A stretch of DNA of 64,000 nt, taken from contig JBBIIK010000006.1 of assembly GCA_037446555.1 (NCBI GenBank), forward strand, positions 1 to 64,000, given 5' to 3'. The stretch is from JANWVO01 sp037446555 (GTDB lineage: Bacteria > Acidobacteriota > Terriglobia > Bryobacterales > Bryobacteraceae). The position numbers and the translations under genes are program-made. This document shows, one piece after another, positions 27,501-35,399 of this stretch (its first letter is position 1; each line of letters opens with the position of its first letter). The notes beneath the pieces were generated by a model. It was not told where the DNA came from and ran no database searches. It saw nothing but the letters and a program-made list of their open reading frames with translations.

Positions 27501-27557
27501 CGAGTTGCTGATCGCGAACAGCGGGAGGCTCAGCAGCATTCCCAAGAAAGTCTTCAT
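24501..27557 (-). CDS. Large exported protein of unknown function, third gene of the 24.5-30 kb cassette
   Basis: The 1018-residue protein has a short leader (MKTFLGMLLSLPLFAIS) and is rich in Ser, Thr, Asn, Trp and Tyr, as in extracellular proteins. The middle (residues about 300 to 700) has many aromatic motifs such as PSLFSLPYILTGRYTYLQSL and FWMNWDHPAYGRHYDLGVQYD, suggesting an alpha/alpha barrel or similar fold, and the last 120 residues (VEPYSLKVFVAPGKAEIHY to the end) look like a fibronectin-III-type strand repeat. No family was recognised. It overlaps the previous gene by four bases (ATGA at 27554-27557). GC is visibly lower here; one 60-base line at 25801 has only 31 G or C. Confidence 0.65.
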   Translation of the reverse strand: MKTFLGMLLSLPLFAISNSIVIHEASGSAQSSRPFTALMLFVEGEFPSGTYPKPRINGSVPSAWQADVKSRWPDGSVLSAFVSFPVNLSANGQVTVDFVPDANACHLGNQATCEAAALDQNGMANFLSGSWDAEIRGTANSITYSAKAKTMLAAGAWRYWLRGPVVTRVIVEDIGFTYDFGWQWDGSNWQAPSSDTYKSIHPMFELSFYPGWGGVETGFRVENSWWTKLQNQRFNLEFLAGSPLSVVYSKTNYDLAAKAASSYYAWSGTATGAIVVDRNLAYLVATRILPSYDISIQLDSATLSSALAQWPSSVGTDDQGRPDPRSCTTQNPCAYIKTDMPGTGDSNNFGILPRFQLYYLYAMGDSRFSVATKLQALERLIAGSGDAAVTIPIHYRESLTGMTPSYRNYLDWPSDQTTSSFGRIKSISAHPDGRTGTYDSYGAYPAVYICSGCPATTHIWQPDGAHWPSLFSLPYILTGRYTYLQSLQQSAAFWMNWDHPAYGRHYDLGVQYDSSNPRIPARILKEMFWAFLLSPESPERNYLANKLKNNDAAYEGVFNIRNGIYSDQVLSNCNSTSYVESFTTTINSTTVQKPNGQRKIFYISSDAQNGINAITSLTVNGVSKTVGVYGQDTGRDWYYIPGGRVVIQDAAAAPLVSGNTLYIAGTLYKSATAWCHGLAQLRWTENPLPMVGLGSSSFSAYGGITGTSPWMVSYLVMHLGWMRQTGAMRVNGKRLFEYSASAIGRSYIDGMLHARKPILYFGDYRMPLQDANGLITTWERFIAARNPPVSLTQDISAGASSFTINCVTATAGCINVPGSSTAIWKIDNEYIRTCAKSPGAGTTTFTVCPGGRGYWGTKAEPHTTSSVVNAEWRTMGDILSGHTYPNLWVNALSTFHDVTGALGSGLEAYNRAIGMGTGLEQRKFDQRYALVPRVEPYSLKVFVAPGKAEIHYEAPTLAACRYAVSSTWFSNPDDAGDELDRGGPRTRRLVFSPLAPGTYRYRVTCGMGRIVGTFTVPE

Positions 27558-28579
27558 CTCTCCGAACCTCTGTCAAGGTAAAAATCGGCGTAATCCAGTT
27601 GCACTGTCTTCTGCGCCGCTTCCGTCGTCCTAAGGAAGAACCCTATCGTGCTGAGATATCGCGCCCCGGAGTTGCTCCGCGTGAGCGTACAGCCGGATGG
27701 GCACACGCTGATTTCTGTCCCGTTGTCGATGGACATCCAGATCTTGTACGCCTGAGTTCCGTCGCTTCGGATCTTCACTTTGTGCCAGCCAGTGTCTGCT
27801 GCCACTCCAGTGTCCGAATCGCTCGTCCACGTATTGGTTGAGGTTACCGACCACAGGAAGTTGGAGCTGGCGGCAGACCTGTACGAGATTCCTACTGCCT
27901 GCGGAGGGGCTTCCATGGCTGCATCCATCAGCCCCGCCAGGAACTGCACCTCTGTGGTGTTGGTTAGACGGAAGATGTACTCGATCTGCCAATCCAAATC
28001 TGTTTTGGCGTAGAACGAGTCGGCATCAGCCGCAAACGGCAAGCTGATTGCGGTGGCCGCAACATTCAGCCCCCATATGCTGTAGTTGTTCGCAGTAGTT
28101 GTGGTCGAGATTGTGGCCATACCGGCCCGGTCGGCAGGAACGACGCCTGAGGTTGGGTTGTTCAGGGTTTGCGTCCCGGCGTAGCGGTTAAACTGAAACC
28201 CCCCAAGATACACAGGCGTGGTTTGGCTCCACGTGATTCCGCCGAAGTCGGTTTGCGCCATGATGTATCTGCTCGAAGGCCTCGGACTGGAACTGCCCCC
28301 GCCGCCGCCCCCCTGCACCTGCGTCCAAGTGTCGGCAGCCGTGCAAAGGTAGATGTTCTGGCCGGCGGCGGCGTCGATCTTGAAGAAGGCCTGTCCCGTC
28401 GTGCAGGTTCCGGGCAGGGACGTTCCGGTCTTCATGGGCGCCGTTGACGTCGACGCTGTAAAGTCCACAATGCCCGCCGTCAGAGTTCCCAGCACCTGGA
28501 GGCTCCCGTTGAGCGTCACTGCAAACAGAACCACTGTGGTTGCCGCCGTGGCAACCAGAATCTTTCCCCATCCTCTCAC
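27554..28579 (-). CDS. Exported protein with laminin-G/concanavalin-like C-terminal region
   Basis: The 341-residue protein has an N-terminal hydrophobic segment (ILVATAATTVVLFAVTL), a cysteine-pair module (GTCTTGQAF... NIYLCTAADTWTQV), a Gly/Ser-rich linker and then a beta-sandwich-like region with WHKVKIRSDGTQAYKIWMSI, resembling laminin-G/concanavalin folds that bind glycans. The cysteine module recurs in the upstream protein, so the two are related in the N-terminal part. It is 12 bases after the upstream gene and overlaps the following gene by 4 bases. It is likely a surface or exported binding component. Confidence 0.65.
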   Translation of the reverse strand: MRGWGKILVATAATTVVLFAVTLNGSLQVLGTLTAGIVDFTASTSTAPMKTGTSLPGTCTTGQAFFKIDAAAGQNIYLCTAADTWTQVQGGGGGGSSSPRPSSRYIMAQTDFGGITWSQTTPVYLGGFQFNRYAGTQTLNNPTSGVVPADRAGMATISTTTTANNYSIWGLNVAATAISLPFAADADSFYAKTDLDWQIEYIFRLTNTTEVQFLAGLMDAAMEAPPQAVGISYRSAASSNFLWSVTSTNTWTSDSDTGVAADTGWHKVKIRSDGTQAYKIWMSIDNGTEISVCPSGCTLTRSNSGARYLSTIGFFLRTTEAAQKTVQLDYADFYLDRGSER

Positions 28580-28591
28580 GTTTCCTCCTTG

Positions 28592-29995
28592 CTAAAACCC
28601 GCGCACGATCCGCGCGCTGAAAGACGTATCCGCCGGAATGTCCACGGGCGTGCCCGTCACATTGCATAACCGAACCACCAAAACATCCGCGCCGCTGTAC
28701 ACGGTCCCCACAAGTCCCGCTGGCAACGCCGGCGGCAACCCCGCGGCCACGGCTTCGCCCGGCGTCGCTCCGGCGGCAGGTATGCTCTGCTCGGCGCAAC
28801 TCTGGCCCGGCAGCGTCCCGAACGTCAGACTCGCGCTGTAGAAGGTCTGGCTGGCCACGCTTCCCCCGCTGGCCAGCCGCACCGGGTCCGCAGCCGTCCC
28901 GGTTCCATCCAGCCCGGCGCCGAAATAGATCGTGCCCCCGCACGGCCCGCTCGTGCCGTCCGCCCGGATGCAATCCGACGCCGCGCCGCTGACAAATCCA
29001 AGCACGCCATTGGACAGCCTGACGACGCCGCTTCCGCTGGCACGTTTCAGGATCTTGCCGCTCGTCCCCTGAAACAGCGCCACCTCGCCGTCGACGCTTC
29101 CCGACGGCCCGCTGACGTCGCCGTTCCCGGTTCCGCAGGCAGCCCCGGCCGACACCAGATTCCCGCTCGCATCGAACTTCGCGCAATCGTTTGCCACTGC
29201 CGCCCCGCTGAACAGTTGGATCTTCGATCCGTTCCCCTGTAACGCCGCCGGCGCGATCTGGCTCAACGCCAGTTGCCCTGCAATCTGGCTGAAACTGTAA
29301 TCGCCCGCCTGCGCCGTCACCGCGCCCGTCCGCCCAAACACCGAATTCACCGCTCCGCTGCTGCTCCCGCCGCCTCCGCCAGTGGCGTTCACCACACAAC
29401 GCCCTGACTGCGCCACCAGGAAGCTCACCGTCACCCGGTTTGCGTCCACCACGCGGACGCTGTCCGGGATGACAGCCTGCCCGGCCGGATCTGAGCAGCC
29501 CACTAGCACACTCTGCGTTCCCAGGTTGTGATCCAGGTTCAGTACCGTCGCGCTCGTGAAGTCCAGGCTGAAGTTCTCCGCCCCCGTGCCGCACGGCGCA
29601 TTGGCTGAAACCAGATTCCCGCTCTCGTCAAACTGCGCGCAGTCGCCCGCTTGCACTGCCCCGCCGCCGAACGCCTGCAACAGCGTCCCTGTTCCCTGCT
29701 TGCCTGAAACCCCGCTCACTTCGCTGAGCTGGTGGCCGTGCGGCGCCGCAGCCACCCAGGCTCCACCCTCGTGGCACACATAAATGCCCGCTGCCGGTCC
29801 GGCTGTCACCACCACCGCTTCCCCGGGGGTGCAACTGACAGGCAGCGCCGCCACCGCCCGCGCCGGCTTCGTCCTCGGATATGCGCTGAAGTCCGCCTCG
29901 CGGCCTTGTGTCGGCAGATGAATCTTGCTTTGGCCCCACATCGCCCCGGCGCAGATCAGTGTCGCCCACGCCGCCATAACCGCCTGCTTCCGCAC
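28592..29995 (-). CDS. Exported protein with phage tail-fibre-like motifs, first gene of the cassette
   Basis: The GTG at 29995 is chosen because AGGAGGG lies 8 bases before it and a good leader follows (VMAAWATLICAGAMWGQS); an ATG six codons earlier would sit upstream of that ribosome site. The 467-residue protein carries a cysteine module (VSCTPGEAVVV... GIYVCHEGGAW) also present in the next gene, two copies of a motif DC..FD.SGNLVSA...CGTG (near 119-138 and 271-290), VFGRTGAVTAQAGDYSFSQI (219-238) and GDVSGPSGSVDGEVALFQG (near 293). The last two resemble sequences in phage tail fibres and tail-collar proteins. Function unknown. Confidence 0.65.
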   Translation of the reverse strand: MRKQAVMAAWATLICAGAMWGQSKIHLPTQGREADFSAYPRTKPARAVAALPVSCTPGEAVVVTAGPAAGIYVCHEGGAWVAAAPHGHQLSEVSGVSGKQGTGTLLQAFGGGAVQAGDCAQFDESGNLVSANAPCGTGAENFSLDFTSATVLNLDHNLGTQSVLVGCSDPAGQAVIPDSVRVVDANRVTVSFLVAQSGRCVVNATGGGGGSSSGAVNSVFGRTGAVTAQAGDYSFSQIAGQLALSQIAPAALQGNGSKIQLFSGAAVANDCAKFDASGNLVSAGAACGTGNGDVSGPSGSVDGEVALFQGTSGKILKRASGSGVVRLSNGVLGFVSGAASDCIRADGTSGPCGGTIYFGAGLDGTGTAADPVRLASGGSVASQTFYSASLTFGTLPGQSCAEQSIPAAGATPGEAVAAGLPPALPAGLVGTVYSGADVLVVRLCNVTGTPVDIPADTSFSARIVRGF

Positions 29996-30214
29996 TCTCT
30001 TTCCCTCCTGCATCGCCGCCGCGCGCCTTCTTGGCGGCCCGCACAGAGCCTACGTGCCCTTCCTCCTCCCGCCCCGCCTGGAACGACAGAATCGGCTCAA
30101 AATGAAGCGGAAACATTTTTGCTACCCCTTGTCACGCTCCCGGCTTGCGTGCTGTGCTATCCTTCAACGTGAACGCGGCCCCCGGTTCTGTCGGCGGCCG
30201 CCTCTCAGGAGGAG

Positions 30215-31615
30215 ATGTCGATTCCCGGCTCTGCGGATTCGCAGGGGCGCCCCGCGGACGTCCCCTCGGCTGAACTCCAGCACCCCATCCGCCTGCTCCT
30301 CATCGCTTACGCATTCCCCCCGGTCGGCGGCATCACGGTCATGCGCGCCCTCAGCCTCGCCAAATACCTCCCGCACCACGGCTTCGATGTCCATGTCCTC
30401 TCTGCCAGCAACGCCGGTGCGCCCGTCCGCGACCCGGCCCTCCTCTCTCACCTGCCGCCCTCCATCACTCTCCATCGCGCCTTCTCCCCGGAACTCCCCT
30501 TTTACGTGCGCAAGCGCCTCTGGGATCTCGTCTCCAGCAGCCGTCACACCGCCGATGCTCAGGAATCCTCCGCTCCCGCCTCCGGCTGGAAGTCCTTCGT
30601 CAGCCGCGCCGCCCGCCGCGTCTTTTCTCCGGATCCCCAGGTTGTCTGGGTCCCCAACGCCATCCGCGCTGCCAGGCGCATCATCCGCCGCCATCGCATC
30701 CATGCCGTCCTCGTCACTGCTCCCCCTTTCTCCGTCTTCCTGATCGGCAACTCCCTCAAACTTTCCTTCCCTTCCCTCCGCCTCATCAGCGACTTTCGCG
30801 ACGAATGGCTCCGCTTCTACCTCACCGACTTCGAGTTCCTCCGCGACGACTTCATCCGCCGCCGAGCCCAACAAATCGAGCGCGAAACCGTCACCCTCTC
30901 CGATCTCGTCGTCGCCGTCACCGAATCCTCCCTCCGCGAAATCCGCTCCCGCTACCCAGACCAGCCTCCTTCGAAGTTCTCCCTCATTCACAACGGCTAC
31001 GACCCCGACGCCCTCAAGCCTCTCTTCGATGCCCGCCCGCAATCCCCGGGTCCAAGGGACAAGGTCATCGTCACTCACATCGGCACCGCTTACCGCACCG
31101 CTTCCCCCTCCTGGTACTTCCAGGCTCTGGATGGCCTCCCCCCCGAAATCCGCTCCCGCATCGAAACCCGCTTCATCGGCCGCATCTCGGAAACCGAGCA
31201 ACAGCTCCTCGCCGCCCGGGGCCCCTCCGTCCGGATCCTTGGCTTCCTCCCGCAACAGGAGGCACTTCGGTGGATCGCTGACACCGACTATCTCCTCCTC
31301 ACCATGACCAACGAGTTCAGCCTCCCAGGCAAGCTCTTCGAGTACCTCGCTTCGGGTAAGCCCATCATTGCCCTGTCCCCCGAAAATGGCGAGGTCGCCC
31401 GCCTCATCGCCGAAACCGGCGCCGGATGGTGTGTGCCGCACGACCACCCCGAGGCTGTCCGCAATGTTCTCTCCGAGGCTGTCCGCTTCGCCGTCTCATG
31501 CCAGATTCCCTTCTACACCAACCGCGATGCGGTCGTCCGCTTCGAACGCCCCAGGCTTGCCGCCCTTTACGCCAGGCTCATCCGCGAGCGCCTTTTTGCC
31601 GATAGATTACACTGA
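30215..31615 (+). CDS. Glycosyltransferase family 4 protein
   Basis: The 466-residue protein has the two-Rossmann plan of GT-B enzymes: N-terminal LLIAYAFPPVGGITVMRALSLAKYL and C-terminal LPGKLFEYLASGKPIIALSPENGEVARLI with the GT4 signature E-x7-E (FEYLASGKPIIA ... ENGEVA). It should add sugars to a lipid-linked glycan on the cytoplasmic side. The start ATG at 30215 follows CAGGAGGA. Immediately downstream is a UDP-sugar dehydrogenase and a deacetylase, together making a surface-polysaccharide cluster. Confidence 0.85.
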   Translation: MSIPGSADSQGRPADVPSAELQHPIRLLLIAYAFPPVGGITVMRALSLAKYLPHHGFDVHVLSASNAGAPVRDPALLSHLPPSITLHRAFSPELPFYVRKRLWDLVSSSRHTADAQESSAPASGWKSFVSRAARRVFSPDPQVVWVPNAIRAARRIIRRHRIHAVLVTAPPFSVFLIGNSLKLSFPSLRLISDFRDEWLRFYLTDFEFLRDDFIRRRAQQIERETVTLSDLVVAVTESSLREIRSRYPDQPPSKFSLIHNGYDPDALKPLFDARPQSPGPRDKVIVTHIGTAYRTASPSWYFQALDGLPPEIRSRIETRFIGRISETEQQLLAARGPSVRILGFLPQQEALRWIADTDYLLLTMTNEFSLPGKLFEYLASGKPIIALSPENGEVARLIAETGAGWCVPHDHPEAVRNVLSEAVRFAVSCQIPFYTNRDAVVRFERPRLAALYARLIRERLFADRLH

Positions 31616-31632
31616 GTTTTCATCCTTGCCTC

Positions 31633-32961
31633 ATGAGTTCCGAAATGCCTGAATCTGCCCCGCTCCCGCTTCACGCCGAATCCCTCTTGCACAGAATCAG
31701 CTCCCGTCAGGCGCGCGTCGGTGTCGTCGGCTTAGGCTACGTCGGCCTCCCCCTCGCCGTCGAGTTCGCCAAGGCTGGCTTCCATGTCACCGGCATTGAC
31801 GTCTCCGCTCATAAGGTGGAAGCCATCAATGCCGGCAGCAGCTACGTCCAGGACGTCCCCTCGGCCGATGTCCGCTCGCTCGTCGATCAGGGACTGCTCC
31901 GCGCTACGACGGATTTCTCCGCTGTCTCCAGCCTCGACACTATCAATATCGCCGTGCCGACGCCTCTGCGCAAAACCAAAGACCCCGACATGAGCTTCGT
32001 GCTCAACGCCGCCCAATCCATCGCCCAATACATCCACCCCGGCCTCCTCGTCATCCTCGAATCCACCACTTACCCCGGCACCACGGAAGAACTCCTCTTA
32101 CCCATGTTCGAGGCCTCCGGCCTCAAGGCCGGCCAAGACTTCTTCCTCTGCTTTTCTCCCGAACGCGTCGATCCCGGCAACCCGAAGTTCCAGACGAAGA
32201 ACATCCCCAAAGTCGTCGGCGGCATCACCCCAGCCTGCACTCATGTCGGCGCCGCTTTCTACTCCATGGCGCTCGACACCGTCGTCCCGGTCAGCAACAC
32301 CGTCGTCGCCGAAATGGTCAAACTCCTGGAAAATACCTTCCGCATGATCAACATCGGCCTCGTCAACGAGCTGGCCGTCATGTGCCACCGCATGAACATC
32401 AACGTCTGGGAGGTCATCGACGCCGCTGCAACCAAGCCCTTCGGCTTCATGCCGTTCTATCCCGGCCCCGGGCTCGGCGGCCACTGCATTCCCATCGACC
32501 CCTTCTACCTCTCCTGGAAATCCAAGCAGGCCGGCATCGAGGCCCGCTTCATCGAGCTCGCCGGCCACATCAACGGCGATATGCCCCGCTATGTCGTCTC
32601 CCGCATCCAGGACGCCCTCAACGACCACGCCAAGCCCCTCCGCAACTCGCGCATCCACATCGCCGGCGTCGCCTACAAGCGCGACATCGACGACGTCCGC
32701 GAATCCCCCGCCCTCGACGTCATCCACCTCCTCCTTCAGCGCGGCGCCGCCGCCTCCTATTCCGATCCTTACGTCCCCGAACTCCGCCTCGATTCCATCA
32801 CCCTCCGCTCTGCTCCCCTCGATTCCCCCTGTGATTGCGCCGTCATCGTCACTGACCACCGCTGCTTCGATTACGACGCGCTCGTCCGCTCTGCCCCCCT
32901 CATCCTCGACACCCGCAACGCCCTCAAGGGCCGCGCCGAACCCCACATCCTCCGCCTCTGA
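31633..32961 (+). CDS. Nucleotide-sugar dehydrogenase (UDP-HexNAc dehydrogenase type)
   Basis: The 442-residue protein has the NAD loop GVVGLGYVGLPLA, the acidic NIAVPTPL block, and the catalytic cysteine in PGLGGHCIPIDPFYLSWK, followed by the UDP-sugar dehydrogenase C-terminal AYKRDIDDVRESPAL. The HCIPIDP form with an ESTTYPGTTEE signature is closer to UDP-N-acetylhexosamine 6-dehydrogenases (WbpA-type) than to UDP-glucose dehydrogenase. It makes an activated uronic acid for polysaccharide synthesis. It lies 17 bases after the glycosyltransferase and 2 bases before the deacetylase. Confidence 0.88.
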   Translation: MSSEMPESAPLPLHAESLLHRISSRQARVGVVGLGYVGLPLAVEFAKAGFHVTGIDVSAHKVEAINAGSSYVQDVPSADVRSLVDQGLLRATTDFSAVSSLDTINIAVPTPLRKTKDPDMSFVLNAAQSIAQYIHPGLLVILESTTYPGTTEELLLPMFEASGLKAGQDFFLCFSPERVDPGNPKFQTKNIPKVVGGITPACTHVGAAFYSMALDTVVPVSNTVVAEMVKLLENTFRMINIGLVNELAVMCHRMNINVWEVIDAAATKPFGFMPFYPGPGLGGHCIPIDPFYLSWKSKQAGIEARFIELAGHINGDMPRYVVSRIQDALNDHAKPLRNSRIHIAGVAYKRDIDDVRESPALDVIHLLLQRGAAASYSDPYVPELRLDSITLRSAPLDSPCDCAVIVTDHRCFDYDALVRSAPLILDTRNALKGRAEPHILRL

Positions 32962-32963
32962 AC

Positions 32964-33830
32964 ATGACCAACATCCTCACCATCGACGTCGAGGAGTACT
33001 TCCACCCCACCGAAGTGCGCGCCTCCGTCCCCGCCTCCCACTGGGACGCCCTCCCCTCGCGCGTCGAGGAGGCCACAGCCCTCGTCCTCGACCTCCTTGC
33101 CGAATCCCGCGTCCGCGCCACTTTTTTCGTCCTCGGCTGGGTCGCCGCCCGCCGCCCCAACCTCGTCCGCCGCATTGCCGAAGCTGGCCACGAAATCGCC
33201 TGCCACAGCTTCTCCCATTCCCTCGTCTTCGCGCTGTCTCCTGGCCGGTTCCGCCAGGACACCCGCGACGCCGCCGATGCCATCGCCCAGGCCGCAGGCG
33301 TACGCCCCCGCGCCTACCGCGCCCCCAGCTTCTCCATCACCTCCCGCTCCCTCTGGGCCCTCGAAATCCTCGTCGAGTGCGGATTCGACACGGACTCCAG
33401 CATCTACCCCGTCCGCCACGACCGCTACGGCATTCCCTCTCACCCCGTCTTCCCCCACCGCATCCAAACCCCCTCGGGGCCGATCCTGGAAGTCCCCCCC
33501 GCCGCCGTCCCGCTCTCCCCGCGCCGCAACGCTCCTGTCGGCGGCGGAGCCTATCTCCGCCTGCTCCCCTCGGCCTACGTCGCCGCCGGTATCCGGCTCC
33601 TCAACGGCGCCCACAACGCCCCCGCCTGCATTTACGTCCACCCTTGGGAATTCGATCCCGCTCAGCCCCGCCTCGCCTCCGGCGCCATCGCCCACCTTCG
33701 CACTTACCTCGGACTGCGCTCCATGACCCCCAAGCTCCGCCGTCTTCTGGCCTTGTTCTCCTTCGACTCCCTCGGCGCCGTCTGCCCCCCCTCAAGCCTC
33801 TATCCCTTACTCCGCCCTGCGCTTTCCTAG
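32964..33830 (+). CDS. Polysaccharide deacetylase, PEP-CTERM/XrtA locus type
   Basis: The 288-residue protein is a CE4/NodB-fold enzyme: TIDVEEYFHPTEV at the start is typical of the deacetylases found in XrtA-PEP-CTERM exopolysaccharide loci, followed by ATFFVLGWVA, EIACHSFSHSLVF (the H-x3-H metal site) and late YVHPWEFDPAQPRL. It deacetylates N-acetylated sugars or related polymer residues in exopolysaccharide. It is the third gene of the polysaccharide cluster, and its stop overlaps by four bases the end of the oppositely oriented 33827 gene. With the PEP-CTERM genes at 3570 and 4621, it suggests an exosortase system elsewhere in the genome. Confidence 0.85.
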   Translation: MTNILTIDVEEYFHPTEVRASVPASHWDALPSRVEEATALVLDLLAESRVRATFFVLGWVAARRPNLVRRIAEAGHEIACHSFSHSLVFALSPGRFRQDTRDAADAIAQAAGVRPRAYRAPSFSITSRSLWALEILVECGFDTDSSIYPVRHDRYGIPSHPVFPHRIQTPSGPILEVPPAAVPLSPRRNAPVGGGAYLRLLPSAYVAAGIRLLNGAHNAPACIYVHPWEFDPAQPRLASGAIAHLRTYLGLRSMTPKLRRLLALFSFDSLGAVCPPSSLYPLLRPALS

Positions 33831-35212
33831 AACCGGAACGCCGCCGCGCTCGGCGACCATGTCAAGTGCGCCGAAACGAACCTCTGCCATCTCCTCGGGT
33901 TGGCCGCAGTATCGAAATACGAATAGCCCCCATTGAATCCGAAGTAGAGGTCTCCCGCCACGCGGAAGCCCGTGCTCGCGCCCACCGATCCGCTGGAAAG
34001 AGTCGTGCTCTGCAGTAGCCCGCTCCACCGGTAGTAGCCGCCGAATACCCCAAAGCTCACACGCTGAAAACTCCTGCCCGCCGAGCCGAACACCGCATCC
34101 CTTCTCGATGCCAGAATCGCTCCGTTGCCAGGATTCAGCCCGTGCGTATAGCCCACCGAGGTGCCCCATTCGCGCCAGTTCCGGCGAATCGCCGCAGACC
34201 CCTGCCATCCGTAAAAGGACCTTTTCTGCACCTCGATCTGGCTGGTTACACCCAGCAGGGCGGCAATCGCAGGATCCGTTTGCACCGCGCCCAGAAACTT
34301 CGTATCCATGCGGAACACTCCTCCGTTCAGGCTGATCGAGGTCTGTGGCGAAAACCGGTGCTGCAGCCCTGCGCCCGCAAACTGCGCCCGGTTGTCCCCG
34401 AACAGCTTCGGATACGAGAACTCGTTGTAGCCATAACTGAACCCGATCTGGGTGTTTTGCCCCGGCTGGTATCCTGCCTGCCCAAACACCCCGTACGAAT
34501 TCAGATCCCGCAACCCGGCACCCTTTCTCCGTACATAGTTTGCCTGCGCGCCTGCTCCCAACGACCACCTCAAACCCGGACGGAAATTTACTCCCCCCGA
34601 CGTGCCGTAAAAATGCACCCTGGAACTGAACAGCTCGTTGTCCACCAGCCCGTTGTTGGCCAAGTCCGAAACTGGCGCTCCAAACAGCCCAGCGCTCAGC
34701 AACAGTGCCGATCCTGCAATGCCGAATCCCCCGAATATGCCCGCGCGCGCGCCGTACCCGAAGCCGCCAATGCTGCTTCCGGCAAACTGCGTCACAAACA
34801 GCCCTGCGCGGTCAGTCGCCCTGTGGCTGACGGACACTCCGCCCACCTGGCTGGCCCCCCCGCGCACTCCCCCGCCTGTCCACCGCTGGTAGTTCGCACT
34901 GTAAAACCCCGCCACCGACGTTCGTTCCCACCCCCTCGCCCCGCTCACGCCGGCCGATGCCCCGTACCCGTAAAAGTCCCTCCTCAAGCCCGGCATACTC
35001 GGCTCGCCCAACACCTGCGAATAGCTTCCATTGGCCGAGATCCATGGCCTGAACGCAATCCGCGAGGGAGGCATCCCCCCGGGATCGTCCGATCCCAGGA
35101 TGCCCCCAAGGCCACCCACACCCCACTGCCCGCTCACCGTGCCAGACAGACCCAGCAACACAACCGCCGCCAACGCTCCCCGCTGCAAAACTGTCAATCC
35201 GGGTCGCTTCAT
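33827..35212 (-). CDS. Outer-membrane-like beta-rich protein
   Basis: The 461-residue protein has a leader (ALAAVVLLGLSGTVSGQ) and a Gly/aromatic-rich body with regularly alternating strands (for example ISANGSYSQVLG, GVNFRPGLRWSLGAGAQANY, GFNGGYSYFDTAAN). It ends in SAAAFRF, with the C-terminal aromatic Phe typical of outer-membrane barrels folded by BamA. No protein family was recognised. The ATG at 35212 is chosen because it has AGGAGGAGAGG upstream; a longer reading from 35299 is not needed. It runs tail to tail with the polysaccharide genes, so a role in surface export or adhesion is possible but not shown. Confidence 0.6.
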   Translation of the reverse strand: MKRPGLTVLQRGALAAVVLLGLSGTVSGQWGVGGLGGILGSDDPGGMPPSRIAFRPWISANGSYSQVLGEPSMPGLRRDFYGYGASAGVSGARGWERTSVAGFYSANYQRWTGGGVRGGASQVGGVSVSHRATDRAGLFVTQFAGSSIGGFGYGARAGIFGGFGIAGSALLLSAGLFGAPVSDLANNGLVDNELFSSRVHFYGTSGGVNFRPGLRWSLGAGAQANYVRRKGAGLRDLNSYGVFGQAGYQPGQNTQIGFSYGYNEFSYPKLFGDNRAQFAGAGLQHRFSPQTSISLNGGVFRMDTKFLGAVQTDPAIAALLGVTSQIEVQKRSFYGWQGSAAIRRNWREWGTSVGYTHGLNPGNGAILASRRDAVFGSAGRSFQRVSFGVFGGYYRWSGLLQSTTLSSGSVGASTGFRVAGDLYFGFNGGYSYFDTAANPRRWQRFVSAHLTWSPSAAAFRF

Positions 35213-35399
35213 GTCCTCTCCTCCTGCGCCAGCGGCGCACACCTTTCCCGTGCCTCTTTCTTGCATTCCCCATTCTACGACGATCCCGCTTGCCCGCATC
35301 CCTTTGATGGTACTAGCGCTTCCGGCCTTCCGTACCCCTTCTGCCCCAGCTCGCCGCCGGATGAGGCAAGCCGATCCGCTACACTGGAAGCAGACGGCA

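Noticed and set aside
24501..29995. Prophage
   Set aside because: Only tail-fibre-like sequence with leaders is present; there is no integrase, capsid, portal, terminase or lysis gene.
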